From the NCBI GenBank assembly GCA_043781315.1, contig JAYWBR010000164.1, forward strand, positions 1 through 5,966: 5,966 nt of DNA, written 5' to 3'. The DNA comes from CAIQOK01 sp043781315 (GTDB lineage: Bacteria; Verrucomicrobiota; Verrucomicrobiia; Limisphaerales; CAIQOK01). Both the position numbers and the translations under genes were made by a program. Positions 1 to 5,966 of the stretch are shown in pieces. The notes under the pieces were generated by a model. The model was not told the origin of the DNA. It saw only the letters and a list, made by a program, of their open reading frames with translations, and made no database searches. How positions within the stretch are numbered: the first letter of the stretch is position 1; the number at the start of each line of letters is the position of its first letter.

Positions 1-26
1 GGCCGCGTCGAAAAAAGTTCGGGCGC

Positions 27-1007
27 ATGAAAACGCTTCCAACTGTTCTGGGTGTCGCCGGAATTATTCTCGCCACCCAGCTCCCGGCCCAGATCCGGCT
101 CGAAGTCGCCGCTGACGGCAGCGCCAAATTCAAGTCCGTCCAGGAGGCCATCATGTCCGTGCCCATCGGCAGCCGGACAAATCCCGTGGTCATCCATATC
201 CAGCCCGGCGTTTACAAGGAACTGCTTTACGTCCAGCGCGAGAAACGCTTCTTCAAACTCCTCGGCGATGACGCGGCCACCACGGTGCTGACGTTTGATC
301 TCCACGCCAACCTCACCAACTTCGATGGCAAAACCATCGGCACCTTCCGCACGCCTTCGACCACGATTGACGCGGATGATTTTTCCGCCGAGAACCTCAC
401 GTTTGAGAATTCCGCCGGGCCCAAAGGCCAGGCCCTCGCGATCCGGGTGGATGGCGACCGCGCCACGTTTCGTCACTGCCGGTTCCTCGGCTGGCAGGAC
501 ACGATCTTCATCAATCGTGGCCGGCACTACTTTGAGGACTGTTACATCGCCGGGCATGTGGATTTTATTTTCGGCGGCGCAACGGCGTGGTTTGAAAAGT
601 GCCAGATTCATTGTCTGGGCGACGGCTACATCGCCGCTGCGTCCACGCCGTACGATCAACCATTCGGTTATGTTTTTTCCCATTGCAAAATCACCGGCGA
701 CACTCCGGAGAAGAGAAGCTATCTCGGCCGGCCGTGGCGGGTTTGCGCGAGCACAATTTTTCTGAACACGGAAATGTCCGAAGTCATCCGCCCGGAAGGT
801 TGGAACAACTGGGGCAAGGCGGAGGCCGGCAAAACGCGCTACGCCGAGTTCGGCAGCACCGGTCCCGGCGCGCAGCCCAAGTCGCGCCCCGCCTGGTCAA
901 AGCAACTGACCAAACGCAAAGCCAAAGCCATCACCTTAAAAAAAGTTCTCGGCGGAGCGGACGGTTGGAAGCCCCGCACTGACAATCCGATTCCCCGCCT
1001 CAAATAA
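27..1007 (+). CDS. Secreted pectinesterase (pectin methylesterase, CE8 family)
   Basis: Predicted to remove methyl esters from pectin (polygalacturonate methyl ester plus water to pectate plus methanol), outside the cytoplasmic membrane. Residues 1-21 look like a Sec signal peptide: a lysine at position 2, a hydrophobic stretch and likely cleavage after LPA. The mature part begins with the family signature VAADGS (27-32) and GVYKE (61-65). All catalytic motifs of the right-handed beta-helix family are present: GQALAIR (Q135), GWQDTIF (Q157, D158), DFIFG (D179) and LGRPW (R235, W237). Spacing of the Gln/Asp residues matches plant and bacterial pectinesterases. At 326 residues it is a single-domain enzyme of normal length; the tail from about 285 is basic and low in motifs. 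The ATG at 27 is chosen because the signal peptide follows directly; no clear Shine-Dalgarno is seen. Only 26 bases lie upstream, so promoter and left neighbours are unknown. Function is confident; the exact substrate is inferred. Confidence 0.95.
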   Translation: MKTLPTVLGVAGIILATQLPAQIRLEVAADGSAKFKSVQEAIMSVPIGSRTNPVVIHIQPGVYKELLYVQREKRFFKLLGDDAATTVLTFDLHANLTNFDGKTIGTFRTPSTTIDADDFSAENLTFENSAGPKGQALAIRVDGDRATFRHCRFLGWQDTIFINRGRHYFEDCYIAGHVDFIFGGATAWFEKCQIHCLGDGYIAAASTPYDQPFGYVFSHCKITGDTPEKRSYLGRPWRVCASTIFLNTEMSEVIRPEGWNNWGKAEAGKTRYAEFGSTGPGAQPKSRPAWSKQLTKRKAKAITLKKVLGGADGWKPRTDNPIPRLK

Positions 1008-1082
1008 AAACATCTTCTAAAGGCGGAAAAGCACACGGGCAGAAGTTGAAGACAGTGCAAGGGTCAGGCATGCTGACGTGCC

Positions 1083-1625
1083 ATGAGCAACCAGCAGGTA
1101 CTTTATGAGGCGAAACTTGCCGTGACAGGAGCGCGGCTCGCCTGGGGCGCCGCCATCGCCATGTTTGTTTTCGTAAGTTTTGGATTGGTTCTAACTTTTC
1201 TAGCCGGTCCCTTACAAGGATCTTTCCCGCTTATCTGGAGTGCCGCGTGCGTGGGCATTTTTTCATGGCAAATCCGAAGAATGCTCCGCGTGCGAAGCAG
1301 TCCGGGAGTTTATCGGATTTCCATAGATGATTATGGGCTCTACGTTCAATGCGATGCACCGGCTTTCGCGCCAACCTTTTCAGTGATAGCCCCGGACATT
1401 TCATGTCTGGTGCATAAGACCATCAAAGATTTTGACGGCGGCAACGAACACCAATACTTCATCGAAACCAAGTCCGGGCAACGCTTTCAAATCGAAGAGT
1501 TGCTCCTGGTTAATCCGCCCATAAAGGTCCTGGTGTTGTTTGAAAAAATAATTATCCACTTTCCTTGGTTAGAAATTCTTGAAGAGGTTGAGGAAGCTTC
1601 GGCCGGCGCCAGAAAACGAGCATAA
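1083..1625 (+). CDS. Hypothetical membrane protein with two N-terminal helices
   Basis: I do not recognise this 180-residue protein. Two hydrophobic segments are visible, about residues 19-42 and 47-64, joined by a very short loop. A basic patch follows (RRMLRVR, about 65-71). The remaining 110 residues look like a soluble, mainly beta domain (segments such as VYRISIDDYGLYVQ and QYFIETKSGQRFQIEELL). It ends in an amphipathic helix and an acidic-then-basic tail. A helical hairpin followed by a small beta domain with a closing helix recalls bacterial PH-like membrane proteins, but this is only a fold-level guess. Base composition is visibly lower in GC (about 50% in a sampled 60-base stretch) than the neighbouring genes, which may mean less constraint or later acquisition. 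The gap from the pectinesterase is 75 bp with no clear promoter. No Shine-Dalgarno precedes the ATG. A terminator hairpin begins immediately after the stop. Confidence 0.8.
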   Translation: MSNQQVLYEAKLAVTGARLAWGAAIAMFVFVSFGLVLTFLAGPLQGSFPLIWSAACVGIFSWQIRRMLRVRSSPGVYRISIDDYGLYVQCDAPAFAPTFSVIAPDISCLVHKTIKDFDGGNEHQYFIETKSGQRFQIEELLLVNPPIKVLVLFEKIIIHFPWLEILEEVEEASAGARKRA

Positions 1626-1657
1626 AAAACGGCGACCCGTTTCCGGGTCGCCGTTTT
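1626..1657. terminator. Bidirectional intrinsic terminator between convergent genes
   Basis: A perfect 14-bp stem (arms 1626-1639 and 1644-1657, AAAACGGCGACCCG and its complement) encloses a 4-base loop. On the minus strand the loop reads GAAA, a GNRA tetraloop, and the stem runs into six T residues, so it is a strong intrinsic terminator for gap. On the plus strand the arm ends in TTTT followed by GAATTT, so it should also stop transcription of the membrane-protein gene, whose TAA (1623-1625) abuts the stem. The minus-strand gap stop codon is only 17 bases away. Confidence 0.9.
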
Positions 1658-1673
1658 GAATTTCAGTCAGCGC

Positions 1674-2738
<1,065 letters not shown>

Positions 2739-2788
2739 AGTTCGATTTCGTATTGTTCAGTTCAACTCACTTCAAATTTCGAGCGCGC

Positions 2789-2816
2789 ATAATACCTTGC
2801 ACCGGTCGCTGGTCAA
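2789..2816 (-). promoter_or_regulatory. Sigma70-like promoter of gap
   Basis: Read on the minus strand, TTGACC (2816-2811, five of six consensus bases) is separated by 16 bases from TATTAT (2794-2789, five of six). This is the best promoter match in the window. It points at gap, with an expected transcription start near 2782 and a 5' untranslated region of about 44 bases. No clear Shine-Dalgarno lies before the gap ATG. Strong constitutive expression would suit a central glycolytic gene. Confidence 0.75.
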
Positions 2817-2887
2817 CGCGAAATCCTCACCAAACGCCATGACATGCGGCTTGCCTTCGCGCGCGGCTTGGGCAAAGTGTTTTTCCC

Positions 2888-3919
2888 ATGCTCACTGAAG
2901 ACGACATTAAGAACGCCCTCAAGGCGGTCAAATATCCGGGTTACTCCCGCGACATCATTTCATTCGGCCTCATCAAGGACATCGCCGCCAACAACGGCGC
3001 GGTCAGCGTCACGATGCAGTTGACAACGAACAATCCCGAAGCCGCCGCACAGATCAAGGCCGAGAGCGAACGGGCGTTGCGGACGTTGCCGGGCGTGAAC
3101 TCGGTTTACGTGGAAGTGCGTCAGCAAGCCGCTCCGGCCAAAAGTTCCGGCGGCAATCAAAATAAAATTCCCGGCGTCCAACGCATCGTCGCCGTGGCCA
3201 GCGGCAAAGGCGGCGTTGGCAAATCCACCACCTCCGTGAACCTCGCCTGCGGCCTGGCCCAGCTCGGCGCGCGCGTTGGTTTGCTGGACTGCGATATTTA
3301 CGGCCCGAGCATTCCGCTGATGATGGGCGTGAAAGAACGCCCGACGTTGAGCGCCGACGAAAAAATGATCCCGCTCCTGAGCCACGGCGTGAAGCTGATG
3401 AGCATCGGGTTTTTGCTGGACGACGACCAGCCGGTGATCTGGCGCGGCCCCATGATTCAGAAAACGATCCAGCAATTTTTCATGTCCGTGACCTGGGGCG
3501 AACTGGATTATCTGCTCGTGGATCTCCCGCCGGGCACCGGCGACGCGCAACTTTCCCTGTGCCAGACCGTGCCGCTGGATGGCGGCGTGATCATCACGAC
3601 GCCGCAGGAAGCGTCGCTCGGTGTCGTGCGCAAAGGCGTGGCGATGTTTGAAAAAGTCAACGTCCCGATCCTCGGCCTCGTGGAAAACATGAGCTACTTC
3701 ACCACGCCCAACGGCGAACGCGTGGAAATTTTCGGCCACGGCGGCGGGCGCACCGAGGCGGCGCGCAAAGGCGTGCCGTTCCTGGGCGAGGTGCCGATCT
3801 TCACGGAGATTCGCGAGGGCGGTGACAGCGGCGTTCCTGTGGTGGTTTCCGCGCCCGGCAAACCGGCGGGAAAGGCCTTCCTGCAAATCGCCCAGGCGCT
3901 GAAGCAAATTTTGGGGTGA
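2888..3919 (+). CDS. mrp: Mrp/ApbC family P-loop ATPase, Fe-S cluster carrier type
   Basis: Member of the Mrp/NBP35 group of cytoplasmic P-loop ATPases that carry or help assemble iron-sulfur clusters. Residues 1 to about 80 form a MIP18/DUF59 domain (MLTEDDIKNALKAV; then RDIISFGLIKDI). A linker to about 95 leads into the ATPase domain. The deviant Walker A is GKGGVGKST (106-114, signature lysine K107). DCDIYGPS (134-141) and the Walker B-like VDLPPGTGD (211-219) follow, then ENMSYF (266-271). The length of 343 is normal for the two-domain form. The only cysteines are C121, C135 and C225, so the C-terminal CxxC cluster ligand of E. coli-type Mrp is missing; the segment after ENMSYF reads TTPNGE. 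Cysteine-less Mrp proteins are a known subgroup. An in-frame stop at 2840 and no other upstream ATG fix the start. No Shine-Dalgarno is visible. It diverges from gap. What it does here is inferred from the family. Confidence 0.93.
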   Translation: MLTEDDIKNALKAVKYPGYSRDIISFGLIKDIAANNGAVSVTMQLTTNNPEAAAQIKAESERALRTLPGVNSVYVEVRQQAAPAKSSGGNQNKIPGVQRIVAVASGKGGVGKSTTSVNLACGLAQLGARVGLLDCDIYGPSIPLMMGVKERPTLSADEKMIPLLSHGVKLMSIGFLLDDDQPVIWRGPMIQKTIQQFFMSVTWGELDYLLVDLPPGTGDAQLSLCQTVPLDGGVIITTPQEASLGVVRKGVAMFEKVNVPILGLVENMSYFTTPNGERVEIFGHGGGRTEAARKGVPFLGEVPIFTEIREGGDSGVPVVVSAPGKPAGKAFLQIAQALKQILG

Positions 3920-3939
3920 AATACGGTGACAGCGAACAG

Positions 3940-3968
3940 TTGCAAAACCTCCCGGCGTGTTCTAGTTT
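3940..3968 (+). promoter_or_regulatory. Possible promoter upstream of the small-protein and pyr genes
   Basis: TTGCAA (3940-3945) and TAGTTT (3963-3968) are separated by exactly 17 bases, giving a partial sigma70 match (the -10 matches only three positions). It lies 21 bases after the mrp stop, and transcription would start near 3975, about 119 bases before the small gene. It is the only promoter-like pair I see between mrp and pyrR, so it could also feed the pyr attenuator. The rest of the 174-bp mrp-orf75 spacer holds a small inverted repeat (GAAGGC-TTG-GCCTTC, 3981-3995), an imperfect hairpin at 4043-4061, and no other clear signal. Confidence 0.4.
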
Positions 3969-4093
3969 CGCAGCACAACCGAAGGCTTGGCCTTCACCGA
4001 TGAAAACTTTTCGACCCAGTTCGGAAATCAAAGCGACCCGCCCAGGCGTGTGCGCTGCCTGTTTCATCTCCACCATCTCCATCCGCCTTTGTT

Positions 4094-4321
4094 ATGACTG
4101 ATTCCAAACCAGAGCCGCTGACCACCAGCGATCTCATGAAAAACTCCTCGCTCTACCGCGAATTCCAAGCGGAGCGCGAGGAAATCATGAAACACAAGTG
4201 GATCGAATCCGAGAAGGCCGGCCACGACATCGGCTTCGAGCGCGCGCTCACCGACTGGATTGTCAAATACCGCTCCAAATGGCGCAAGAGCCGGCAGGCC
4301 AGCCAGGCGGGCACCAACTAA
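4094..4321 (+). CDS. Small conserved-looking charged protein, unknown function
   Basis: A 75-residue soluble protein with no signal peptide or membrane segment. The core, about residues 20-66 (starting at SLYREFQAEREEIM, with HKWIESEKAGHDIGFERAL in the middle and DWIVKYRSKWRK at the end), is rich in Lys, Arg, Glu and Trp and should be mostly helical. The HKW-xxSE-AGHDIG-ALxD pattern looks like a conserved family. I have a weak memory of similar segments in DUF4032-type proteins but cannot confirm it, and no function follows from that. The ATG gives MTDSKPEP, a plausible disordered start; no Shine-Dalgarno precedes it. Its codon use matches the GC-rich neighbours, which supports real coding. 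The PyrR-binding RNA begins 11 bases after its stop, leaving no room for a separate pyr promoter in the spacer, so it is probably cotranscribed into the pyr leader. Confidence 0.75.
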   Translation: MTDSKPEPLTTSDLMKNSSLYREFQAEREEIMKHKWIESEKAGHDIGFERALTDWIVKYRSKWRKSRQASQAGTN

Positions 4322-4332
4322 ACACACCCCGT

Positions 4333-4365
4333 TCCTTTAAAGCGGCCCTGCGAGGTCGCCAAGGA
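4333..4365 (+). promoter_or_regulatory. PyrR-binding RNA stem-loop (pyr attenuator)
   Basis: The lower stem TCCTT (4333-4337) pairs with AAGGA (4361-4365). The upper stem GCGGCC (4342-4347) pairs with GGTCGC (4354-4359), including one G-U pair, and closes a six-base loop CTGCGA. An asymmetric internal bulge (TAAA against a single C) separates the stems. CCTGCGAGG (4347-4355) fits the PyrR site signature CCNGNGAGG seen in Bacillus and Thermus pyr leaders. It stands just upstream of a terminator and of pyrR itself, which is the expected autoregulatory position. Binding of PyrR with UMP or UTP should stabilise this structure. The AAGGA arm is also the only ribosome-binding-like sequence near the leader ORF start at 4369, so PyrR could hide it. 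Confidence 0.88.
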
Positions 4366-4368
4366 CAC

Positions 4369-4473
4369 ATGAAATCAAATCCCCCAGCCACGAACCCGCC
4401 CGCACGGCCGGTTCGTTTTTTTGTGCTTGGAATCTGGAACTTGGAACCTGGCACCCGCCCCCCGCATGTCTGA
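4369..4473 (+). CDS. Putative pyr leader peptide ORF (34 aa)
   Basis: An ATG-to-TGA reading frame of 34 codons (MKSNPPATNPPARPV onward, ending GTRPPHV) starts 3 bases after the PyrR-binding stem, spans the whole terminator, and stops 8 bases into pyrR (pyrR ATG at 4466, leader TGA at 4471-4473). Its likely ribosome site is AAGGA at 4361-4365, rather close to the ATG and part of the PyrR stem. The peptide is Pro-rich with a hydrophobic centre and resembles no family I know; its translation, not its product, would matter. Ribosomes passing through it would disrupt the terminator and could re-initiate at pyrR, which has no ribosome site of its own. The Thermus pyr operon has been proposed to work this way. 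Position supports it; there is no direct proof of translation. Confidence 0.4.
   Translation: MKSNPPATNPPARPVRFFVLGIWNLEPGTRPPHV
4390..4422 (+). terminator. Intrinsic terminator of the pyr attenuator
   Basis: Outer stem ACGAACC (4390-4396) pairs with GGTTCGT (4410-4416). After a C-C mismatch, an inner stem GCC/GGC (4398-4400, 4406-4408) closes a five-base loop. Seven T residues run from 4416 to 4422. It lies 24 bases downstream of the PyrR-binding stem and 43 bases before pyrR, so it is conditional rather than an end-of-operon terminator. I find no long alternative pairing: the best are a 5-bp CGGCC/GGCCG match (4343-4347 with 4406-4410) and 4-bp matches, so a Bacillus-type antiterminator is not obvious. 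Confidence 0.85.
4427..4454 (+). repeat. Four tandem heptads, consensus YTGGAAY
   Basis: TTGGAAT, CTGGAAC, TTGGAAC and CTGGCAC follow one another without spacers between the terminator T-tract and the pyrR start. Only the last unit departs from the consensus (C for A at position 5). Role unknown; it could be a decayed short-repeat insertion or simple slippage product inside the leader ORF. Confidence 0.7.
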
Positions 4474-4999
4474 ATCCACCGTCATTCTCAACGCGCCCGC
4501 CATCCACCGCGCCCTTACCCGCATCGGCCACGAGATCGCCGAGCGCAACGAAAACAGCGCCGAGGTGGTGCTGATCGGCATTCCGATTGGCGGCGACGAT
4601 CTCGCCAATCGTCTCAGCGTCATCCTCGGCGGCATCTGGCAGCATCCCGTGCCCGTGGGCGTCCTTGATGTCTCGATGCACCGCGACGATCTCGGCCAGC
4701 GCGCCGCGCCGAAAATTTTCCCGACCGTCATCCCCTTCGACGTGACCGGCAAGACCGTCGTGCTCGTGGACGATGTGCTGTTCAGCGGCCGCACCACGCG
4801 CGCGGCGATGGATGCCCTCAACGACTTTGGCCGGCCAAAAAAAATCCAGCTCGCCGTGCTGATTGATCGCGGTCATCGCGAGCTGCCCATCAAGGCTGAC
4901 TTCGTCGGCAAGAATCTACCCACCTCGCTCAACGAAAAAGTCCGCGTGCTGGTGAATCAACCGGGAGCCGAAGATGCCGTCCTCCTTGAAAAACCATGA
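4466..4999 (+). CDS. pyrR: PyrR, pyr operon RNA-binding regulator / uracil phosphoribosyltransferase homologue
   Basis: Cytoplasmic regulator that binds pyr leader RNA when uridine nucleotides are high and causes early termination; many members also convert uracil plus PRPP to UMP. The 177-residue length is typical. The N-terminus ALTRIGHEIAERN carries T18 and H22, and the C-terminal DRGHRELPIKADFVGKN carries R138, K143 and K149. These match residues tied to RNA binding in Bacillus PyrR, with one Arg-to-Lys change. The PRPP-binding loop VVLVDDVLFSGRT (98-110) is intact. The pyrophosphate loop is odd: where Bacillus has GIKTRG, this protein has GIPIGG (38-43), losing both basic residues, so enzyme activity may be weak. 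The region after HRDDL is also shorter than in Bacillus. The ATG at 4466 is preferred over an in-frame TTG at 4421, because family similarity begins here and the TTG lies in the terminator T-tract. The stop overlaps pyrB. Confidence 0.95.
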   Translation: MSESTVILNAPAIHRALTRIGHEIAERNENSAEVVLIGIPIGGDDLANRLSVILGGIWQHPVPVGVLDVSMHRDDLGQRAAPKIFPTVIPFDVTGKTVVLVDDVLFSGRTTRAAMDALNDFGRPKKIQLAVLIDRGHRELPIKADFVGKNLPTSLNEKVRVLVNQPGAEDAVLLEKP

Positions 5000-5937
5000 G
5001 CTGGAACCGCAAACATCTCCTCGACATCGAATCACTCAGCGCGGACGAAATCACGACCGTGCTCGACACCGCCCGCGCGTTCAAGGCCGTCGGCGAACGC
5101 GCCATCAAGAAAGTCCCGGCCCTGCGCGGCAAGACCGTCGTCAACCTTTTCGTCGAACCGTCCACCCGCACGCGCATCAGCTTTGAACTCGCCGAACAGC
5201 GGCTCTCGGCCGACATCATCAACTTCACCACCGACGCTTCCTCGCTCAAAAAAGGCGAGACGCTAAAGGACACCGCCCGCAATCTCGAAGCGCTCAACGC
5301 TGATTTCATCGTCATCCGCCACAGCGCGTCCGGCGCTCCGCATTTTCTCTCCCGCGTCCTGAACGCCCACGTCATCAACGCCGGCGACGGCGCGCACGAA
5401 CATCCCACCCAGGCGTTGCTCGACGCCTACACCATCCGCGAACGCAAAGGAAAAATCGCAGGGCTGAACGTCACCATTCTCGGCGACATTCTCTACAGCC
5501 GTGTCGCGCGCTCGGACATCTGGGCGCTGACCAAGCTCGGCGCGAAGGTCACGCTCTGCGGCCCGGCCACGTTGGTGCCGAAAACCTTCGAGCAAATGGG
5601 CTGCCGCGTCACGCACGACGTGGACGAAGCCATCCGCGACGCCGACATCATCAACCTTCTGCGCATCCAGCACGAACGTCAGCGCAAGACGATGTTCCCC
5701 AGCATCGGCGAATACACGCAACTCTTCGGCCTCAACAAAGCGCGGCTCGCCAAATGCAAACCCGACGCGCTCATCATGCATCCCGGCCCGGTGAATCGCG
5801 GCGTGGAGATTGACAGCGAAATCGCCGACTGCGACCGCTCGCTGATTTTGGAGCAAGTCACCAACGGCCTGGCCGTCCGCATGGCCGTGCTCTTTCTGGT
5901 GAACGGCGGGAAAGGCCCGCAGGAAATTGCCCCGTAG
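4996..5937 (+). CDS. pyrB: Aspartate carbamoyltransferase catalytic subunit
   Basis: Catalyses the first committed step of pyrimidine synthesis: carbamoyl phosphate plus L-aspartate to N-carbamoyl-L-aspartate plus phosphate, in the cytoplasm, as a trimer. The 313-residue length is normal. The carbamoyl-phosphate domain has EPSTRTR (54-60), the SLKKGE lysine loop (83-88), RHSASGAPH (108-116) and HPTQALLD (136-143). The aspartate domain has DILYSRVARSD (164-174, R169), LLRIQHERQ (221-229, R223) and MHPGPVNRG (261-269). All expected active-site residues appear present. The ATG shares the ATGA overlap with the pyrR stop, indicating translational coupling and one transcript under PyrR attenuation. 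No pyrI-type regulatory gene is seen in the window, which fits the PyrR-controlled, non-allosteric type. The 29 bases after the stop show no terminator, so the operon (often pyrC next) probably continues beyond the edge; that is inference. Confidence 0.98.
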   Translation: MSWNRKHLLDIESLSADEITTVLDTARAFKAVGERAIKKVPALRGKTVVNLFVEPSTRTRISFELAEQRLSADIINFTTDASSLKKGETLKDTARNLEALNADFIVIRHSASGAPHFLSRVLNAHVINAGDGAHEHPTQALLDAYTIRERKGKIAGLNVTILGDILYSRVARSDIWALTKLGAKVTLCGPATLVPKTFEQMGCRVTHDVDEAIRDADIINLLRIQHERQRKTMFPSIGEYTQLFGLNKARLAKCKPDALIMHPGPVNRGVEIDSEIADCDRSLILEQVTNGLAVRMAVLFLVNGGKGPQEIAP

Positions 5938-5966
5938 CGGCGCGTCGGCAGACCGCCGGATTTATT

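Noticed and set aside
2851..2879. Promoter for mrp (TTGCCT, 17 bases, AAAGTG)
   Set aside because: The -10 match is poor and would make an almost leaderless mRNA; too weak to annotate.
2960..3907. Long minus-strand reading frame of 315 codons opposite mrp
   Set aside because: Antisense shadow of mrp in GC-rich DNA; no recognisable domain and composition typical of antisense frames.
3981..3995. Hairpin GAAGGC-TTG-GCCTTC as terminator of mrp
   Set aside because: Only 6 bp with no T-tract after it; it is also downstream of the possible promoter, so it is not a convincing terminator.
4421..4465. Upstream TTG start extending pyrR by 15 residues
   Set aside because: The TTG lies in the terminator T-tract and the added residues encode the heptad repeat; PyrR similarity starts at the ATG at 4466.
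4337..4876. Minus-strand reading frame of 179 codons opposite pyrR
   Set aside because: It covers the PyrR-binding loop, the terminator and pyrR in antisense and shows no family features.
5263..5856. Minus-strand reading frame of 197 codons within pyrB
   Set aside because: Antisense shadow of a fully supported aspartate carbamoyltransferase gene.

Overview
The window is a 5.97 kb piece of a moderately GC-rich bacterial chromosome. It carries six well-supported protein genes, plus a regulatory leader in front of a pyrimidine operon. No mobile element, tRNA, rRNA or CRISPR array is visible. A secreted pectinesterase, a long-form type I GAPDH, an Mrp protein of the cysteine-less subgroup, PyrR-controlled pyr genes and starts with almost no Shine-Dalgarno sequences together suggest a polysaccharide-degrading bacterium of the Planctomycetes/Verrucomicrobia kind. 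That assignment is inference; no marker gene settles it.

Left part (27-1676): an exported CE8 pectinesterase is followed by an unrecognised membrane protein with two N-terminal helices (1083-1625). The latter converges on gap. A perfect 14-bp hairpin at 1626-1657 starts directly after its stop codon and serves as a shared, probably bidirectional, terminator.

Middle part (1674-3919): gap (minus strand, glyceraldehyde-3-phosphate dehydrogenase) and mrp/apbC (plus strand, Fe-S carrier-type P-loop ATPase) diverge from a 149-bp spacer. The spacer holds a strong sigma70-like promoter for gap.

Right part (3920-5966): a possible promoter precedes a 75-residue charged small protein. Eleven bases after its stop codon comes a pyr attenuator. 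It consists of a PyrR-binding RNA stem-loop with the CCNGNGAGG signature (4333-4365), a 34-codon leader ORF starting 3 nt later (4369-4473), and an intrinsic terminator inside that ORF (4390-4422). Then follow pyrR and pyrB (aspartate carbamoyltransferase catalytic chain), joined by an ATGA overlap. The operon probably continues past the right edge.

The layout suggests that PyrR bound to uridine nucleotides blocks leader translation and lets the terminator form, while low pyrimidine lets ribosomes run through the terminator and on to pyrR-pyrB. This resembles the leader-peptide model proposed for Thermus more than the Bacillus antiterminator model. PyrR itself has an unusual pyrophosphate-loop sequence, so it may be mainly a regulator.
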